A DNA stretch of 31,339 nt, from contig JAUCBJ010002577.1 in NCBI GenBank assembly GCA_032718475.1, positions 1-31,339 of the forward strand, written 5' to 3'. A program made the position numbers and the translations under genes. The stretch is from Nemertoderma westbladi (taxonomy: Eukaryota > Xenacoelomorpha > Nemertodermatida > Nemertodermatidae). Below the pieces are notes generated by a model. That model had not been told where the DNA came from and made no database searches. It saw only the letters and a program-made list of their open reading frames with translations. Shown here piece by piece: positions 29,433-31,339 of the stretch; the stretch's first letter is position 1; each line of letters begins with the position of its first letter.

Positions 29433-29457
29433 GGGGGGGGGGGGGGGGGGGGGGGGG
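29433..29457. repeat. poly-G tract (25 G)
   Basis: An uninterrupted G run inside the diverged third unit of the 315-bp repeat, absent from the two intact units. Confidence 0.9.
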
Positions 29458-29690
29458 AGATTTAATCGGTCTGCCGCTATACGACGAAATTTCTGAAAGT
29501 GAGATCCGTCTCTCATTTCGTTATCCGTTATTCAAGATGAAACTTGGCCGATGATGTACGTATGTACTATTCATCCATAGGAGCTGTGTCTTTGTGGGGC
29601 TGGAGACCCTAATCCATCTTCAGTTCTCACTACTGTATACCGCTAGAGTCAGAAATGTCTGAATAGAAATGAAAGAGGTAAAAAGTGATT

Positions 29691-30240
29691 AGGCGAAATC
29701 TGCTTAAAATTTGCTAATACAGTAATACTTTCGAATTAGTACTTAAATTAAATTTAAGTCACGTGCTGCGCGAAGGCCCCACTTCGTGTTAGATTACTGT
29801 ACTGTAGTGATATTAATTAAAATAAATTGGAGATGAGCCATAATACACCATATTAAACCCATAATATTACACCTTTAATTGTACTGTAGGGCCTACCATT
29901 ATGTTAGTAGTAGGAGAAGCATAGTTCTCGGCTAACTCCTCCCTAGCCTGGGCTACGGGCCAGATCTCAGAGGGCTATTAAAAATGCCAAATTCCGGTGC
30001 TAAATCGTGGTGTTTAATGACCATCTGTCACCATCAATATTGATTCGCGTCGTTGCCTTCAGCCAATCGCTGCGTATCACCTACGCGTAGCCTAACCTCG
30101 CGATGCCCTCCTTACTCCTACAGCTGTTACCTCCCGTCAGTATTGGTTCGCGTCGTTGCATCAACCAACCATAGCATATTCATCTTCGCGTACCCAAACC
30201 TCTCATCGCGTGGCTAGCCCCACACTACCCTATTATATCG
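29691..30240. other. gene-free stretch
   Basis: No recognisable feature except two related words, ATTGATTCGCGTCGTTGC (about 30041) and ATTGGTTCGCGTCGTTGC (about 30142), about 101 bp apart. These suggest an old tandem duplication leading into the next repeat. Confidence 0.5.
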
Positions 30241-30580
30241 AATCGATCGCCAACTCACCACGGCTGTCACCAATCCATTCAACCAAGCAACCTACCAATC
30301 CAGCAGTAGGATACGTGTTGAAATTCCGCCACGTTTCCGGCTACACGTATACGAACATTTCCATAGTTATTTCCTATTCACGCAACCAACCAGTGTATAC
30401 TGTATATGCTGACAACGTGGCCACCAACTACAGCAGATATTATATTGATTGCCAACTCCACCACGGCTGTCACCAATCCAACCAACCAAGCGACCTGCCT
30501 ACTCCAATGCTATTATGAAATTCCGCCACGTCCCGGCTACACGTATACGAACAACATTTGCATAGTACTTACTCAACCTA
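30241..30580 (+). repeat. tandem duplication of about 200 bp
   Basis: GCCAACTC followed by CCACGGCTGTCACCAATCCA at 30249 recurs at 30451. GAAATTCCGCCACGT followed by GGCTACACGTATACGAACA at 30320 recurs at 30517. The offsets are 197-202 bp, so small indels separate the copies. The open frames across it on the plus strand look like by-products. Confidence 0.85.
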
Positions 30581-30925
30581 ACCAAACCCACAGCATCTGT
30601 GCCATATTGAAAGGCTACCACCGCTAACATTATATACTGCACGTTTTTATTATAATAATTATTGATTATTACACACACAACCCTATGATTCATATTCTTT
30701 CATGTATTTCCTATCCACGCAATCAACCAGCCAGCTATTCATCCACGTTGCTCCTCATCTCTTTTCTTATTCGTCGATGATTATGACACGTACCATCTCT
30801 TCTTCGTTGACTATGCCACATCACAAATTTATATATATAAGTGAATGCTTTTAATAAAATTCATCACTTCTAGTAATCTTCATGGTAATATATTGATACC
30901 ATATCTAATTTTTTTGTTCTCACTC
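30581..30925. other. gene-free AT-rich stretch
   Basis: Nothing recognisable apart from TTTCCTATCCACGCAATCAACC (about 30705), a relic of a word also found at about 30370. Confidence 0.5.
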
Positions 30926-30975
30926 TGAAAATTGTGTTTTTTCCTTAATAATTTCTTCATTATCTTACTTGTTGG
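30926..30975. repeat. degenerate third copy of the foldback arm
   Basis: CTCTGAAAATTGTG and TTCCTTAATAATTTCTTC with ATTATCTTA match, with substitutions, the right arm of the inverted repeat (31222-31270) in direct orientation. Confidence 0.65.
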
Positions 30976-31073
30976 TCGGAAAATCATACACTCGAATAAA
31001 TGTTACTGATTCCCGCATTGGGTTTCTAATCGTAATTATGTAACTCAAAGGAAATCTCGTTTGGATGTGTGGG

Positions 31074-31339
31074 AGAATTTTTAGTATCGATGAATATATT
31101 AATCAAACGACGACACCTCAAAGATTATTTAAGAGCATATTACGATAACGAAGAAATTTCCAAGGAAAATACATCAATGTCAAAACTTATATCATGCTAC
31201 TGTGTACACTTTGTGTAATTGACTCTGAAATTGATGTATTTCCTTGGAAATTTCTTCGTTATCGTAATATGCTCCTTACATAATCTTCGCGGTGTCGTCT
31301 TTTATTAATATATTCATCGATACTATAAATTCTTCCTTA
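31074..31339. mobile_element. foldback-type element with long inverted arms, possibly continuing past the window
   Basis: The left arm at 31074-31178 and right arm at 31230-31334 are about 105 bp each and inverted with only scattered mismatches. For example, GATAACGAAGAAATTTCC and CCAAGGAAA match exactly, as does TAGTATCGATGAATATATTA. A roughly 51-bp spacer lies between them. No open frame is carried. It fits a MITE or foldback element. The outer limit on the right cannot be seen because the window ends. Confidence 0.8.

Larger units (their letters stand above)
28601..29690 (+). repeat. 315-bp tandem repeat, two close copies and diverged further copies
   Basis: CGTTACGATTTTGACATGC starts at 28601 and 28916, with a diverged copy at 29231, an exact 315-bp step. 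Copies 1 and 2 are nearly identical. The third is diverged, shortened and holds a 25-G tract, and a fourth fragment runs to about 29690. Each full unit contains two related half-units about 145 and 170 bp apart, each with CCGCTAGAGGGCC and an AAGCTGAAACTTGGC-like block. No protein is encoded. Confidence 0.9.

Overview
The window is eukaryotic, repeat-dense, non-coding-rich DNA from an animal genome. The evidence is retroelement families typical of metazoans (BEL/Pao, Ty3/Gypsy, and a CR1/Jockey-type LINE), many minisatellites and microsatellites, long poly-G/poly-C tracts, and the absence of any operon-like gene layout. An invertebrate is likely because an apparently intact BEL/Pao element is present, but I cannot name the species. 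No tRNA, rRNA or CRISPR locus was seen.

Layout, left to right. Positions 1-6126 (minus) hold one uninterrupted 2042-codon Gag-Pol reading frame of a BEL/Pao LTR retrotransposon. It is cut by the window edge inside the RNase H region, before the integrase. Its AT-rich leader and presumed 5' LTR lie at about 6127-7940 and contain internal duplications. From 7.9 to 10.9 kb there is gene-free AT-rich DNA with a poly-G tract and a perfect hairpin. Positions 10912-11731 (plus) and 11829-13664 (minus) are two decayed coding remnants. The second is clearly Ty3/Gypsy because its reverse transcriptase motifs are recognisable. Positions 14158-14919 (minus) encode an intact 253-residue cysteine-rich protein of unknown family, the best candidate for a complete non-transposon gene.

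From 15.0 to 21.65 kb a large composite satellite region holds a degenerate GGGAATG-type minisatellite. It is G-rich on the plus strand at the left (15.0-16.2 kb) and C-rich on the plus strand at the right (18.5 and 19.1-21.6 kb), so the arms are inverted. Between and inside the arms sit tandem copies of a 72-bp repeat, all in one orientation. A unique 1.7-kb core contains one well-formed candidate exon (18121-18222).

From 21.7 to 24.3 kb (minus) lies a 5'-truncated LINE whose reverse transcriptase is split by about 1.07 kb of foreign sequence. The rest is a GC/CpG-rich island (24.87-25.42 kb), a hairpin beside a 27-C tract, a MITE with perfect 27-bp inverted repeats (26314-26853), a 17-bp minisatellite with higher-order structure (27.13-27.48 kb), a 315-bp tandem repeat carrying CTCF-like motifs (28.6-29.7 kb), a roughly 200-bp duplication (30.2-30.6 kb) and a foldback repeat running to the window end.

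Apart from the three retroelements, the genes do not appear to work together. The window reads as an intergenic or intronic repeat landscape.
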